Assembly (NCBI GenBank): GCA_905250885.1
Contig: CAJNOQ010000064.1
Span: forward strand, 21,428-85,427
Length of the DNA stretch: 64,000 nt
Source: Didymodactylos carnosus
Lineage: Eukaryota > Rotifera > Eurotatoria > Philodinida > Philodinidae
Direction: 5' to 3'
Numbering within the stretch: position 1 is the first letter of the stretch; each line of letters opens with the position of its first letter. Made by a program: the position numbers and the translations under genes. Shown piece by piece: positions 23,481 to 36,063 of the stretch. Under the pieces are notes generated by a model that saw only the letters and a list, made by a program, of their open reading frames with translations, ran no database searches and was not told the DNA's origin.

Positions 23481-26400
23481 ATGTCTAATCGAAACCGATC
23501 TACTTCATCAAAAAAAGATGACCCATCATTGGCATTATCGGAAAGTTATGATGCAAAAATTGAGCCGTTGTTACGTACAATTGATCAAAGTACCAATGTT
23601 TTCTTGTCCCTTTTATTATCAACTTTCATTTCTCTTGTATTTTTGTAGTTCGATCAAAAATTTCTGACGTTGATACTGGTATTGATTTACCATCAATTGT
23701 TGTTTTGGGTGAACAAAGTTCAGGAAAAAGCAGTGTGCTGGAAGCCTTATCGGGCATTAATTTGCCGCGAGGTGGACAACATATGACAACAAAATGTAGG
23801 TAGTTTTGAACAGTTTTTCTACTAAAGAAATTCTGTTTATTTTCACCTTTTTTATTTCTGTGTTGTCTTAGGTCCATTAGAGATACGAATGCGAAAAGCA
23901 GATGATTGGCATGCATCATTGGAAAGTAAAAATAGAATAATACAAGACAATATTCAGAACCACCATGATGTTGGTCATTATATACAGTGTGAGCAAGATC
24001 GTGTCACACACGGAAGGGATCAAGTTTCAAAACAAGTTTTATCATTGAATGTTCAGGCGCCGTGGTTACCAAATTTGACGTGAGTTAACGACGTTCAATT
24101 GCATGAAAAATCGCTATAAGCATATAGCATTAGAGTCTCTATGTAAAACTTTTACATATATTTAAATATTATAGACTGATTGATCTACCAGGTATTATTC
24201 AAATAGCATCAACAAATCAAGATAAATCGTCTGTGCAAATTATTGAAGAACTTATTGCTGAATATCTCAACAAACCGTCAACAATTATATTGGCCATCAT
24301 ACAAAGCAACAATGATATCGAGACTTCAGCTGCCATTAAATTTGCGAAAGTGTATGATCCAGATGGTGAAAGAACCAGTAATAAGAGAAAATACTGTGTT
24401 GAAATTTTAATATGAATCTTCATTTTGATTTTAGTTGGCATATTAACAAAAGTTGATCTAGTCGATCGAGGGGCCGAAGATAAATTGTTAGAAGTCTTTC
24501 ATAATAAACGAATACCTTTAAAACATGGTTATCATATGGTCAAATGTCGAACGCAAGAAGATATTGATAAAAATGTTGAACTTGGTATGTTTTACTCCTT
24601 TTTAAATTCCTGCAAGTTAATATGACCTCCTTTCCTTATGTATATGTACGAAGGCAAATGCGCTAAAAAGATTTCTTCTCTTCGAATTTATATACATTTC
24701 ACATTGTTTTTGGTCACGTTAAAGAAGAATTCAACCCGTTCTGAGATCATTTAGCTCCATTTGCTATCAGCAGGAAATCTAGTACGACCCATTTCACAGC
24801 AAAGATACAAGGCGGTGATTAGTATACATCTTTGCTTGTAATTGCACTCAGACAGTACACATTCTGTGCTTATCTTAAGCCTCTTGTTTCTGGCAAAAAA
24901 AGTTTTTGTGTCTTTTACATTAATATTGTATTAGTTGTTAGGAAATGAGTTTGTATTTTATGACTTTTCTATTGTTGTGTGTAGATGAAGCTCTTCGTAG
25001 AGAAGAACAATTTTTCATTAAATCATCAAAATTTCAATCGATACCAGCTGAGAGACGCGGTTGTCCGGCATTAGCACGTCTTTTAACAAAAGAACTTATT
25101 CGCAATATCAAACATTCACTCCCACGTTTAACTGAATGTCTGAATACAAAAATAAAAAATATTGAACAACAATTTCAATATTACGGCATCGATGATTATA
25201 ATCTATTAACAACTGAATTGAGAACACAACATATAACAGAATTGCTATTTACATCAATGCAAAAATTTCGAGCAGAACTACACAAAGTGGAAGAAGGAGC
25301 TCAAATTAATAACCCATTGTATCATTTTATTCATGAAATGAACGATAATTTTTATAATAAAATGCACGAAACTAAAATCGAGGGAGCCAATTTAATTCGT
25401 TTTATTAAAGAAGCGATGTATGCGTGTCAGGGCCCGGAACCAAGCGATTACATTTTATTTCGGGTGACAAAAACAGTATGTTTAAATTATATTAAAGATA
25501 TCCGTCAGCCGATGGAGAAATATTTGAGTGCAATGATTGAAAAAACAAAGTATGTCGTTTGTTTACTTTAGACATCTTTTTTCATAATTTATCTTTCAAT
25601 TTAGTCAAGTCATATCGAATATAATCGAAAAGTTTTTCTATCTTCGACCAAATTTATTACAACGGATGTACAATATTCATGAGGAAATTGAAAAAAAATT
25701 GAAGAGTGATTGTTATAACGAATTAGAATTGTTATTAGAAATGGAAGAAACATTTGTTTATGCAGATAACCACATCTATCGCGATACACTTCAGCAAATG
25801 AAACAATCTATACGTACACGAGATTCGTTAACATCAATTTCAAGAACTGTTTATCCAACACCTACAGTAGCAACAACATCGATGTCTACATTAAAACGTC
25901 AAATCGATGAGGAAGATGATGAATCACCACCGCCGCCAGTCAAAATATTGCGAACGAATGCAAGCCAACCATCATCATCACGTAGCGGTTTATCAGCATG
26001 TATGTATTAGTTAGCTTTAGGTACAAAAAACATTGTCGGAGTTTAATGACGTCTTTCACATTATATTTAACGAAGCAGAGGCTCAGTTGTTTTTGTTTTA
26101 TTTTTACTAGAAACTCAAAAAGTATTTTTTAATTTGTCTTTGCAGTTTTGGCTTTTGCAAGCGTTTGGCCCAAAGATAATCAGGAAAATTCGAATGCTGT
26201 TAATGAAAATGAACCTAAAGAATTTCTCACATATAATAACGGTTAGCAATTGTTATTTTCTGCTTTCTAATCTCTTACCATCGGCCATCTCCTAAAAAAA
26301 CTTTCAATTCTTCATTGTGTGCACAAAACATTGAGTAATTTAGGGCAGAGTTTTTCTATTCATACTGGCTTGATATTAAATTTTTTTCTTTTTTCAGATA

Positions 26401-26789
26401 CTCGTCCACATACTGATTTTGTCTCATCTACAATTGGCATACCGATGATATCATCATCCAACCATTCCATTCTTCATCATCATTCACCAGATTTAAGTGA
26501 AGAAATTCTTGAATATAAAATTCGGATATTAGCAACATGTGATGTTATTTGTAAACGTATTGTATTATCCTATCCACAACGTTGTGAATGGTTAATTGTT
26601 CGTAAACAATTTCAACAACTCGATTTAAGATCATCGATATTAAATAATACTAGTTTGGAAAATCTTGACTTTTTGATGGCTGGTGATCCGGAAACCGAGA
26701 AAAAACGCGAAGAATTGATTCATAAACGGACCATATATAAAGAAGCTGTCAAAGATTTACAAAAACTTGAGCAAAATCAGCGAACGTAA
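23481..26789 (+). CDS. Mx-like dynamin superfamily GTPase
   Basis: Nine exons join in phase: 23481-23589, 23649-23795, 23872-24079, 24175-24377, 24435-24584, 24985-25549, 25605-25999, 26146-26241 and 26398-26789, giving about 754 residues. The GTPase domain shows G1 [10 protein letters not shown]2 region [15 protein letters not shown]3 DLPG and G4 TKVD. Next come the stalk ([28 protein letters not shown] and the [13 protein letters not shown] region), a disordered linker of about 130 residues with a PPPP run, and a C-terminal GTPase effector domain ([20 protein letters not shown] to ETEKKREEL). No PH domain or transmembrane segment is visible, as in Mx/DRP proteins. Known family role: nucleotide-driven helical assembly on membranes or, for Mx, antiviral restriction; substrate here cannot be told. 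The start is the first ATG after a possible 5' UTR acceptor. The linker is longer than the usual Mx loop. AATAAA follows at 26998. Confidence 0.9.
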
Positions 26790-26997
26790 GAAAAAAAGAT
26801 TGTCAAAACTGTCAGATACCTATGTAACAATCAAATATACTTGTTTTATATTGTAATCCGCACATTGTTCTGTAACTATTGTAAATTAAGTTTTTCGTAT
26901 TATGTCTGTTTTTTTTACACGCCATATGGTGTTGTCTGTTCTGTATGCTTTTTCACTCTTTATAGTGTTCACCCCCGATGTATTGTTTTTGTAACTC

Positions 26998-27003
26998 AAT
27001 AAA
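26998..27003 (+). promoter_or_regulatory. Poly(A) signal of the Mx-like gene
   Basis: AATAAA 209 bases downstream of the Mx-like stop codon, preceded by T-rich 3' UTR. Confidence 0.5.
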
Positions 27004-27575
27004 CTTCATAGCAAATAATTTGGGATTTTGTGTGAATATAGCTCGAGAACTATACTAATCACACAAGAAGTTTCAGTTTGTTTGGGTTTATGGATAACCG
27101 GATTATCTAATTTTTACTGAAATCCGAATAACTTCTGACCCATGGGATAATAAATTATTTCTTGCATGAGAATGTAGCGCTGAACGTCAGCTATTAATGA
27201 TATAAATTGTAAGTATTGTATCTTACTGATTATTTTACAATCGCCAGTCGTGTTGTCATTTTAATAAATAGCAATAGCTCGGCCAAGAAACATTCTTAAA
27301 AATTTCTAGTAAAACATTTCTAGTAAAACTGATGTAACTCAATCAAAACTAACACGTTCAACCTGAAGTTTTTAAACGATAAAGTTCAGATTCAGTTTTG
27401 ATGCTGATTTCAAATATATTATTGGTTTTGCAAAAAAATGGAAGTTTAGCGGCAAAAACTGCAAAATACGAGTGCATTTCCGTAATTTTTGCTGCCTGTT
27501 GCAAAAAAATTAATTTTCTCCACAGCGAAATATATTTTCCAAAACCGATACGTAACTTTTGTCTCTGTTGCCTGA

Positions 27576-27904
27576 GACTATCGGACGTTGGCACGCACGA
27601 CACTTGAGCACGACATTTGGGCGCAACGACATTTGGCGCATGTACGACAAAAGCATTCAGTAAGAGTGCATTTATTAAAGTATGATGCATAACGATAAAA
27701 TTTTCTTTAAACAAACTTGGTACGGTGTGAGACCTGTTTCTATATTACTCATATCCAACTGTAACCACTTTTTGTTTAATCTTCATCGATACTCACCGTT
27801 ACCCATACCGGCGCCTTTGAATCTCAACTGTCGTTTCGCCCAAATGACGTGTGCCCAAATGTCGTTGTACCCAAATATCGCGCGTACCCAAGGGTCGGTA
27901 TACT
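27576..27904. mobile_element. Foldback element with tandem ACGACATTTGGGC units in its arms
   Basis: The left arm contains about three to four copies of a roughly 16-bp unit reading ACGACATTTGGGC. The right arm carries the same unit in reverse complement (GCCCAAATGTCGT). Flanking direct repeats GTTGCCTGA (27567-27575) and GTCGCCTGA (27905-27913) match at 8 of 9 bases, suggesting a 9-bp target duplication. No coding sequence lies within. It has the same architecture as the element at 40138-40593. Confidence 0.7.
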
Positions 27905-29338
27905 GTCGCCTGACGAGTAGAATAATGTATGAAAATTGAGCAAAGCTCTTCAAACAAAAAAGATGATGGGTTTGCCAGATCTGGGCGTGAGTATGTGCCT
28001 AGATGGTCCTGTTCGAGCTCGCTGAGCGAGAGAATTGTGATACAATTAGCTCGACACCTACATAACCGCACTTAGTTTTTGATGCTGAATCCGAATAAAA
28101 TAGTTTCAACAAAATAGAATGGGTGCAAACAGGCAAAATCTTGAGTTTTTGCGAAACTGGTCAAATTTTCGTTTTTTAAGGGGTAACTCTTGTATTTTAA
28201 AGATATATATTAAATATTAAAAAGTACATAAGTACAATATACAAAAAGTACAAAATATTAAAAAGTACATATTTTTAACCAGCTCGTCGAGCGCTATCTA
28301 CCCATGTATCATTTAGTCAAAGAGTTTTCTGCTCGACTTTTACATTTCCGGCACCCTGTAGACGTTAAGTTTTTTTCTTGAATATAATTATAACAACATC
28401 TTTGAGTACTTTCTTAAAATAAAATTTTTAATACAAAGTTCTGTTGTTTTAAAATAACATAAAGAATAACACGATAATATTCCTCAAATCGGTGTAGTAA
28501 CGTTAATGAAAATGTAATGTAATTCAAGTTCTTTTCGTATTATACCTTAATGAATATAGGAGAGTCTTTTTTTTTCGTCAAAAAACGTGCATAAAAATAT
28601 TTATTGGGCAGCATAATATTCCATTATAGGCATGTCGGTAAAAAATCATTAAAACATAAGTCTCATGCAGATGTAATTTTTAAACAGAAGCCACATATGA
28701 CGCCTTTTTAATTTTATTTTCAAACATAATGAAACAGTAAACAACTTTCAATAACAATGAAAAGAGATTTGATGAATATTAATTAAAATTACTTTATAAA
28801 AATAAATAATATTTTCTCCATCGAAGGTTTTCATTTCCGTTATATTTCACACGTTCTTTATTGCTTCAATATAAAATCGTCAAACGATCTTGCGAGGGTG
28901 ATTTTAATTCTATTATTTTTTATTCATTACTAGCAGATGAACTGGATAATTAACAAAGAAGACGTTAAATTAACTTTATAGAAATATTTTTAGTATAATA
29001 AAAAAAAATGATACCTAAATGGATCAATAGTAGTGCTTTTTTATATTGTGGATCTTTGTAAGTCAGAAGTATCCAAATTCCATCTTTAACTATAGGACTA
29101 TATCAGTGATTATTATGTGATCAACGTATTAATCAATCAAGGTTGTGAAATAAGGGTAAAGCATGAAAATGGATAAAAATTAGATGTCGTATTCTCACAT
29201 GCTAGCGCCATTTCAGATATATATCCAATCTCTAAGTGCTTCTGAAAATAGAATCAATAGTATTAACTTCATGTTTTCTTTTGACAGGTCATTGTTGTAT
29301 ACTCAAGACAACTCGTGAAATAGAAAGACTTGTAAGTG

Positions 29339-30337
29339 ATGTTGACCACAAATGATATATGTAAAACTACATTTAAGAAATTTGGATATAGTAAGCAGTT
29401 TCCATTAGTATCAAATTATACGTGTTTAGAATGGAAAACTAAACTTTCTCAATTGCGTATTAAACGTGAACAAGAATTAGAACATCGAGTAAATGAATGT
29501 TATCGTTTACGAGATTTACATAAAAATCAATTTGATTGTTGTATAACAGCTAATAAACAAAAAGTATCTGAGCCGTTATCGACGACAACTATGATCAACG
29601 ATGATCATCAAGAAAAAAGTCAAGATGTTTTATTTGAGAAAAAACACTCAATACTTCGTATCAAATATTGTCCTTTATTATACACATTAGACACGAACAT
29701 TTCAACTCATCAAGAAACTTTTGTTCCAGAAAAATACGACAAACTGGTAAAAAATGAAAAAGAATTATCTATTTTGAAAGATCTTACGCAACATATACCA
29801 TCAACATCTGAACAAGATCGTGAAAATACAAACGTACCATCTACTCAATTGGTCAATAAACAAATGAAATCTTCTGATGTAACAACTAAACGTTTGAGTG
29901 TGTCATCAGTCAACACTGCTGATAAACGTCGTTGTATAGTTTATGAAGAATGGCCAAATATAGAACAAATAAGTAAAATTCTTGGATATAAAATTCAACA
30001 AAAATCTATGACTCCTGCTGTGGTTGAGAAAAAATCCAGTTCTCCATTAGTAACAGGAAGATCAAAACGTCATGCATTAACTTCGGCTGCGAAGCGATTG
30101 AAACGTGAGACGAATCCTCCTTTATCGAGGAATGATCCACCAACTCTCTCGAGTCTTGCTGTTTTGGGAAGTTCACCTGTGGTCATGAATAATCTACAGA
30201 TGAAGCCAGACAAAATAAAGTTACCAGACATTTTTTGCCCATCGTCCGAGAGTTATTCCACTACTATATTGATCAAACGATGGTTGATGAAAAATGATTT
30301 TTGTTCCGGATCATCGAGGACGTTACCGCTTCTATAG
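29339..30337 (+). CDS. Unrecognised one-exon protein, about 332 residues
   Basis: A continuous open frame beginning with ATG TTG ACC; a GTG codon directly upstream extends it by one codon only. I do not recognise the protein. It starts with a segment rich in aromatic and basic residues (FKKFGYSKQFPLVSNYTCLE) and a charged helix with LRIKREQELEHRVNE. The middle is low-complexity and polar. A possible short conserved motif is EEWPNIEQISKILGYKI near residue 210. A basic patch follows (GRSKRHALTSAAKRLKR), which could be a nuclear localisation signal. There is no signal peptide, membrane span or cysteine cluster. Codon use looks like that of neighbouring genes. Neighbours give no clue to function. 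An unseen upstream exon is possible, because a T-rich CAG acceptor precedes it near 29287. The frame is clearly coding-like, the function unknown. Confidence 0.6.
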   Translation: MLTTNDICKTTFKKFGYSKQFPLVSNYTCLEWKTKLSQLRIKREQELEHRVNECYRLRDLHKNQFDCCITANKQKVSEPLSTTTMINDDHQEKSQDVLFEKKHSILRIKYCPLLYTLDTNISTHQETFVPEKYDKLVKNEKELSILKDLTQHIPSTSEQDRENTNVPSTQLVNKQMKSSDVTTKRLSVSSVNTADKRRCIVYEEWPNIEQISKILGYKIQQKSMTPAVVEKKSSSPLVTGRSKRHALTSAAKRLKRETNPPLSRNDPPTLSSLAVLGSSPVVMNNLQMKPDKIKLPDIFCPSSESYSTTILIKRWLMKNDFCSGSSRTLPLL

Positions 30338-30870
30338 ATGTGACATTGCATTCTGAAACAGTGAAATCTCAAATAGTTGAAAAAGCTTATTTCAAGAATC
30401 GCAGGAAGATAAAATCAAAAGATCTATAATAACTGTACCAATATGGTTATTGAACGAGAGCTATTCCACCTAATATTGATGATCTAATCAGTACATTTAC
30501 TTATTGTCCTTCATGTTATGCTAATATATCGATTTTGTTGTTTTTAATTTCAAATTTTGTGGGATATATACAAAAAAAATGAACATATCTGCGTAAGTTA
30601 CCAAATAGAGCAAGAAGAAGAAAGACGTACATACAAAAGTCGCTGCAACTAATCACAATGAGAAAATAACAATCGCCAAAATATATATCTTTCAGAACAA
30701 TGACAAAAGTTGACTAACTTTAGAAATATCTGTTCATACACCTCCAATTAACTACATTTCTTAACAACAAGACAAAAAGTTCATATTGCACGTAGAGAAG
30801 GAAAGCAAGATACAAAATATTTATGTACAAAACAAACACTGAAAATATCAAAAATAATTGTTCTCTTTTT
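30338..30870. other. Convergent intergenic spacer
   Basis: AT-rich spacer between the 3' ends of the unrecognised gene and the F-box gene. No feature is seen beyond presumptive 3' UTRs. Confidence 0.5.
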
Positions 30871-32207
30871 TCATTGAGCAAGTAGTGACACAAGTTTTGT
30901 TGGTGAAATTGGTATAGACGATCGACTTTTATTGATCGTTTCGTATAAACACAGATGACCAGAATCTTGCCAATATAAGCATTTACATATTTGACATTGA
31001 TGAATCATTTCAGCATAGACTTCTCGATGACCATATCGTCTAAAACAAATTTACTTAATTCGAAATAAAATTTTATTTACAATATCTTTACCGTTTCAGT
31101 TTGAAATAAACATCTTTCCAATCACAATTGTTTTCATCATCGTTATGTTGAATAAGTTTCATTATTCTTTCACGTACATTTTCATCTACGCCAAAATGAA
31201 ATAAACACAACTCTCGCCATATTAATATTTCTTTGGTTACACGATAAAGATTTGAATTTAATACACCAACGTTGATAATATCATTTCCATTATCTAATCG
31301 TCGAACAATCTCACGTTGCATTTCAACTGGAAGCCAATCAAATGTTGGCAATTCTTGTGTGTTTTGTTCATCGTTTGTTTTTGTCTAAGAATATTAAGAG
31401 TACAAAAATATTGGATATAATGGTGATTCTGTAATACGTACTAAATTGACTTGAATTTGTTTGAGTGCATCTTGCATACGAGTGAGAGTATGAATATTTC
31501 GTTGCCAACATCGTTCGCTTCCAATATAGTAAAAATATGGATACGAATCTCGAATAGAATTTCGAAATTGATTAAGAATTCGTTGAATTATGGATATATT
31601 TTGACCCGTTTTAATCACTAGAATAGTTCAAACGATATTTATTCAGAAATGTTAACAGAACTAGTTTATACTGTTAAAATCGATCAATATTCACAATTAC
31701 AAAAAAGTTGTATCATACCCATATCGATCATTTGTTGTAAAATTTTGAATACCGCTGACTGAGCATTCCCACTTAATTCACTAAGTTTTTCTTTTGAAAG
31801 AAGTTGAACAACCTACACTATGATAAAAATAAGATTATAAAGTTTCATCTAATAATTATCTTGTACTAACTTTTGACACATAATTGAAACGTCTAATATT
31901 ATAAACAGAATTTGCCATTTCCAACGCATCAAGAACATCACTAATACTCGCATTTGATGATGACTAAAGACAAAATTAAAATTCTTTTGATCCAGTTCGT
32001 CTCTATCTACAGAAATTATCGATAAAAAATATAATCAAAATTTTTAATCTATTTCTGCACTATTATCCGAAGTATCACATTAAAAATTATTGAAAACATA
32101 ATTACAGATCCAATAATCGACGAATTCCGCTGGCGTTCCCATGATCCAAGGTCACTTTTAATCCATTGTTCGCCATTAGAACGCCAATCTCGACCTAAGA
32201 AAGGCAT
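30871..32207 (-). CDS. FBXO32: F-box protein of the FBXO25/FBXO32 (atrogin-1) family
   Basis: Six exons join in phase (5' to 3'): 32106-32207, 31871-31963, 31719-31812, 31442-31617, 31092-31384 and 30871-31039, giving about 308 residues. The start MPFLGRDWRSNGEQWIK is nearly the canonical FBXO25/32 N-terminus. The helical middle includes RRFNYV and KLSELSGNAQ. An F-box follows (LPVEMQREIVRRLDNGNDI, then IWRELCLFHF) and the C-terminal block CQICKCLYWQDSGHLC with ISPTKLVSLL matches the family end. Known role: substrate receptor of an SCF (Skp1-Cul1-F-box) ubiquitin ligase, in vertebrates linked to muscle protein turnover. The protein is about 45 residues shorter than human FBXO32; the segment after the first exon that normally carries the NKE..KKRKK-type basic stretch is absent, or sits on an exon I missed. 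Which paralogue it represents cannot be told, so the symbol stands for the family. Confidence 0.88.
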
Positions 32208-35200
32208 CGATCTTCACTTTCGTTTGTACTAATAAAAATTCCAATAACAATGAATAATTCTTTCAATGTGTATAAAAGCAAAAAAAAAACCTTCGTGTGT
32301 TTTTACTATGAAAAAATAATAAAATGTCTGAAAAACAAGAAATAGGAATTTAAACGATTTAGTTACTTTTTATACCGTTACCTTATGAAGTGAAGGACAT
32401 TGAGTAGTGTGTTCAATTGTACATAAATTGTACAATTCGTCTATTTATAAAGAAAGACTTGTTCTCTTCATGTAATTTACATACGCGCCCTAATATTACG
32501 AGTAAAAAAAGAAACTGATTTTCTTTTTTTTTTGTCGTTTTTCACGTGAACTTGTATAATTTCTATATCTAAACACATGTACAGATTTTTTCTAATCATG
32601 AGATTAGAATAAAAATCCTTTTTCTTAGGGAAGTGAAGAACAGATAAAAGAGTAAAGATGTCCTCAAAAAAAAATGCGAAGAGAAGAAGATGATTTCTTC
32701 CGTTTCTTTCTCTCGATTTTGACATAACATCGTATAAAGACACATCTCGTAGAAATAATATGTTAGGGGATTCTCACATCTCTGATCTTAGCATAAACGA
32801 TGTACATACGTTCAAAAGGTTGTATTGATTTATGCGGTTTTTTTCAGCTTTTTTTATATTGTCGTATATTTTTTTATATACATGTACGAATGTAGTGAAA
32901 AACATTATATAGCGGTCATTAACAGTCTGTCTTTAACAAAATAATGAAATTTTTCTAAAAATTTTGATCCATTCTGTGTATAAATCAATACGATGGATAA
33001 TTACGTTGGAATAGCATATGTCTACCAACTTGCTTTAAGTTTGATTCTTCCAATATATAAGTGGAATAAATTTCCATTATAGTATTATAAAACTTAAACT
33101 ATCGAGAAGCGCAAAATCAACTTAGAACAAAGGAAGACTCGAGACTCTTGTCGATTCCAATCTACTAGAAGCACTATGTTTGTATTTTCCTTATTCTTAA
33201 TAAAGTTTAAACTAAGACTCGACACATGAACTTAGTTTTGTGGTAAACTGAAACAATAAGTTTCATTGTTTCTGATCTATATATTGCACAGCGACTATTT
33301 CATACCTCATCTACCTCTTCTCTCAATGGATAATTACGATTATAATCACAAAAAATCTTAAAGTCTAACTTCATTTAAGACAAAATTAAGAATTTTAAAT
33401 TTAAGTTTATCTAAGATGTCGTTCGATCTGTTTTAGAAATATGACTTAATTTAGATTTGCATTAGCTGTCCAACTTTATATTAATTTAGATTCTTTATGA
33501 AAGGCACACAGGTGCGATGCACAATTCAACTTCGTTTGTATATAATACGAGTAAAATAATTGTACTAATTATCTATGTTTCTGCCAAATGGTGTATACAA
33601 ATCGAACGTCTCTTTTCGTCTTGCTTCATCTTAGACGATTACGAAATTAAGTGTATGGTTTATTGACTAACATACTATCAACGGTGTTTTCTAGAAATCA
33701 GCAGTTACTATTTCTTAGTTGTCTCATTCAAGAATAGACATATCTGAGAAGCACGAATATCTACCGTTGCTGGTGCAGGGTATTTACAAATGTCAGTTTC
33801 AATAGTCCATGTCTTTCCGATAGCTGGCAAAATTCTAGTATGGTCACCTATATCTTTACTGAGTGATCCGAAACACTAAGACATAATTAACTTGCACTTA
33901 TTATACGTCTTGATGGTGCGATCACAGTACCTTGAGAACTAGGATCTCTTTTTTTTCTATACATGAAAACGACGTTTGGCTTATACAACTTCTTCCGATC
34001 GAATGATTGTTTTTCAGTGGATGGGGTTGATGCGAAACGATTTATAAATACGATGCGTACTATATTTTAGAACTTATAAATTATAAATCTTTTGATTCGT
34101 TCTCGGGATAATATGTAAAATCGAATACAAGTCACAGCATGTACTTTTTTTAAAATTTTCTTATTTTCTAGTACCCTTCATGTTCATACTCACATAAAAT
34201 CTATAAAAGTCTTGTGCGATGAAATCACATGATTCTGCGGTTAAGAATAAATGAATAAAATTACGAAAGAACAATTTTTTTTCCCTTTTTTTTTCATTTC
34301 TCTCATACTTATATTAGGTCTGATCTACGCATGCGCTCTCATTGAAAAATAATGAGAGACTGTGCATTTCTAGGTTTCACTTTCTACTGCGAGAGAAAGA
34401 GGAAGAAAAAACAGAGAGTTCGTTACGTAGCTGGTGCAACTCGTCTTTGTCGCGTTCTATTGTTAGAAAAAAATGAAAACGTTAAACCTGACTATAAGGA
34501 TAGACAAAGAAAATATCTTTAGTTTGAAACTGAAAGTTGTTTGTCGAGTGAACACAAAATAGCCCTTTCAAAGATTTAAACTATAAACTTTTCAAAAAGT
34601 CTGGTTAATATTTGATTAAACCTCATAATCAATTCTGAAAGTAAACTACAAGCATTTCTGGAAAACTAGGAGAGGAAGAACTGTCGAGTGTTCAGCGAGG
34701 TTCTGACACCGACGCTTACACAGGTTTCCCAGCATTTTGAACAGTTAGACTCCAATTTTGAAACTTATTTTCTATTATTTACTGAAAGAACACAAAATCC
34801 ATCCGGCTAGCGCGAAAGAAAAAAACAAGAATTAGAGAACGAATTAATAAACTAAAAAAATATCAATGTTTAATAAAGTTCACAAAAAACTTTTCCACAG
34901 TCTATACAGGATTCATTAAATAAATGAAAACTGAATAACAACATGTCTGTTTAAAAAATAATATTATTATTTTTAAATAATAGTGTTTAATCCAACAATT
35001 AAAAGTTTTTAAATTTATTAGTAAGAGTTAATAATGCATTAAATATATATCAATGGTTTCTATTTACGTTTATTACGGCGAAAACTATTGGATACGATGA
35101 TTTCATCCAACAAAAAACAGTATATTTGTTTTCAAACTATTTTTATTTTGACATATCCTTCGAGAAAAGTCGTTCAAATTGAACCCTTTTTCGAAAAGTT

Positions 35201-36063
35201 CAACCGCTTCGGAGTTTTTCTTAAACAGTTGTAATTGATCTATGGGAGAAACAAAATGCAAAAAAACTCGTGATGGAATTTCATTTACGATTGCAGCAGA
35301 GTTAGCTAGCCAAACCGTTAGAGAAAATTTCTGAAAATAACCTTGATTTTTCCGCTTTCTTTTAATGAACTAACTTTAAAAAGTTTTTAGGCTTAAGCAT
35401 TTTTGATATAGATTTTTCGCACCGTTTCATATTAAAAGCAACAGGTACGATAAGCCTATTTTTTTAGCACCTTTTTTTCCTCAAAAAAAAGTAAGTTGGA
35501 AATAGAACCCATTGCGGCACTTCTTGAAGAAATGTTTCATTTTTTAATGCAAAAATGACTTTAAATCAATTTTTTTAGAAATTCTTACGGAAATTATGTT
35601 TGACCTACAGTCCTTTGGTGTCAAACTCAGATTGACAAACTTGATTTTTTCAACCTGGTTGAGTAACTTTTAAACCTTCGTTCTAGACTTACACAAATCA
35701 TAATTTCAACGAATGTATGATAATATATATTTATATGGGGTTCTAGAATATGTATTCTAATCAGAGACTCTCATGTACAGTATATGTATTTTTTGATTTT
35801 TTTGCGTATAAAACTGACTAGTTTCAATATTTTCACTGATTTTAACTAATTTAACTGATAGCGAACAAACAGATATTTTTTTGATGTTTTTTTTCCTACT
35901 GGCTTTTAGTTGAGGAAAATCAGGTCTTATTAATTAATTAATTGACCACGACAATACGTATGACCTGGAAAATTAGTACTAGTATAATTCAAAGAAAGAC
36001 ATATCTTAAGAAAATGTGTTTGTCTTATGTTTTTTCGGCTTTATTTTCAGGCTAATTTTTGGC
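32208..36063. other. 3.9-kb divergent intergenic region
   Basis: Lies between the 5' ends of the F-box gene and the isomerase remnant. It is mostly AT-rich. A short palindrome (TCTCATT...AATGAGA) sits near 34338-34360. A minus-strand open stretch with protein-like composition at 33708-33875 is described in the findings. No confident gene is seen. Confidence 0.45.

Larger units (their letters stand above)
26790..29338. other. Intergenic region containing a foldback element
   Basis: 2.5 kb between two + strand genes. It contains the Mx-like 3' UTR and the foldback element at 27576-27904. A short tandem AAAAAGTACATA-type duplication lies near 28218-28275. The rest is AT-rich with no credible gene. 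Confidence 0.5.

Noticed and set aside
27358-28071. Overlapping frames on both strands
   Set aside because: They read through the foldback element and its flanks; the Cys/Val-rich parts are translations of the tandem arm units.
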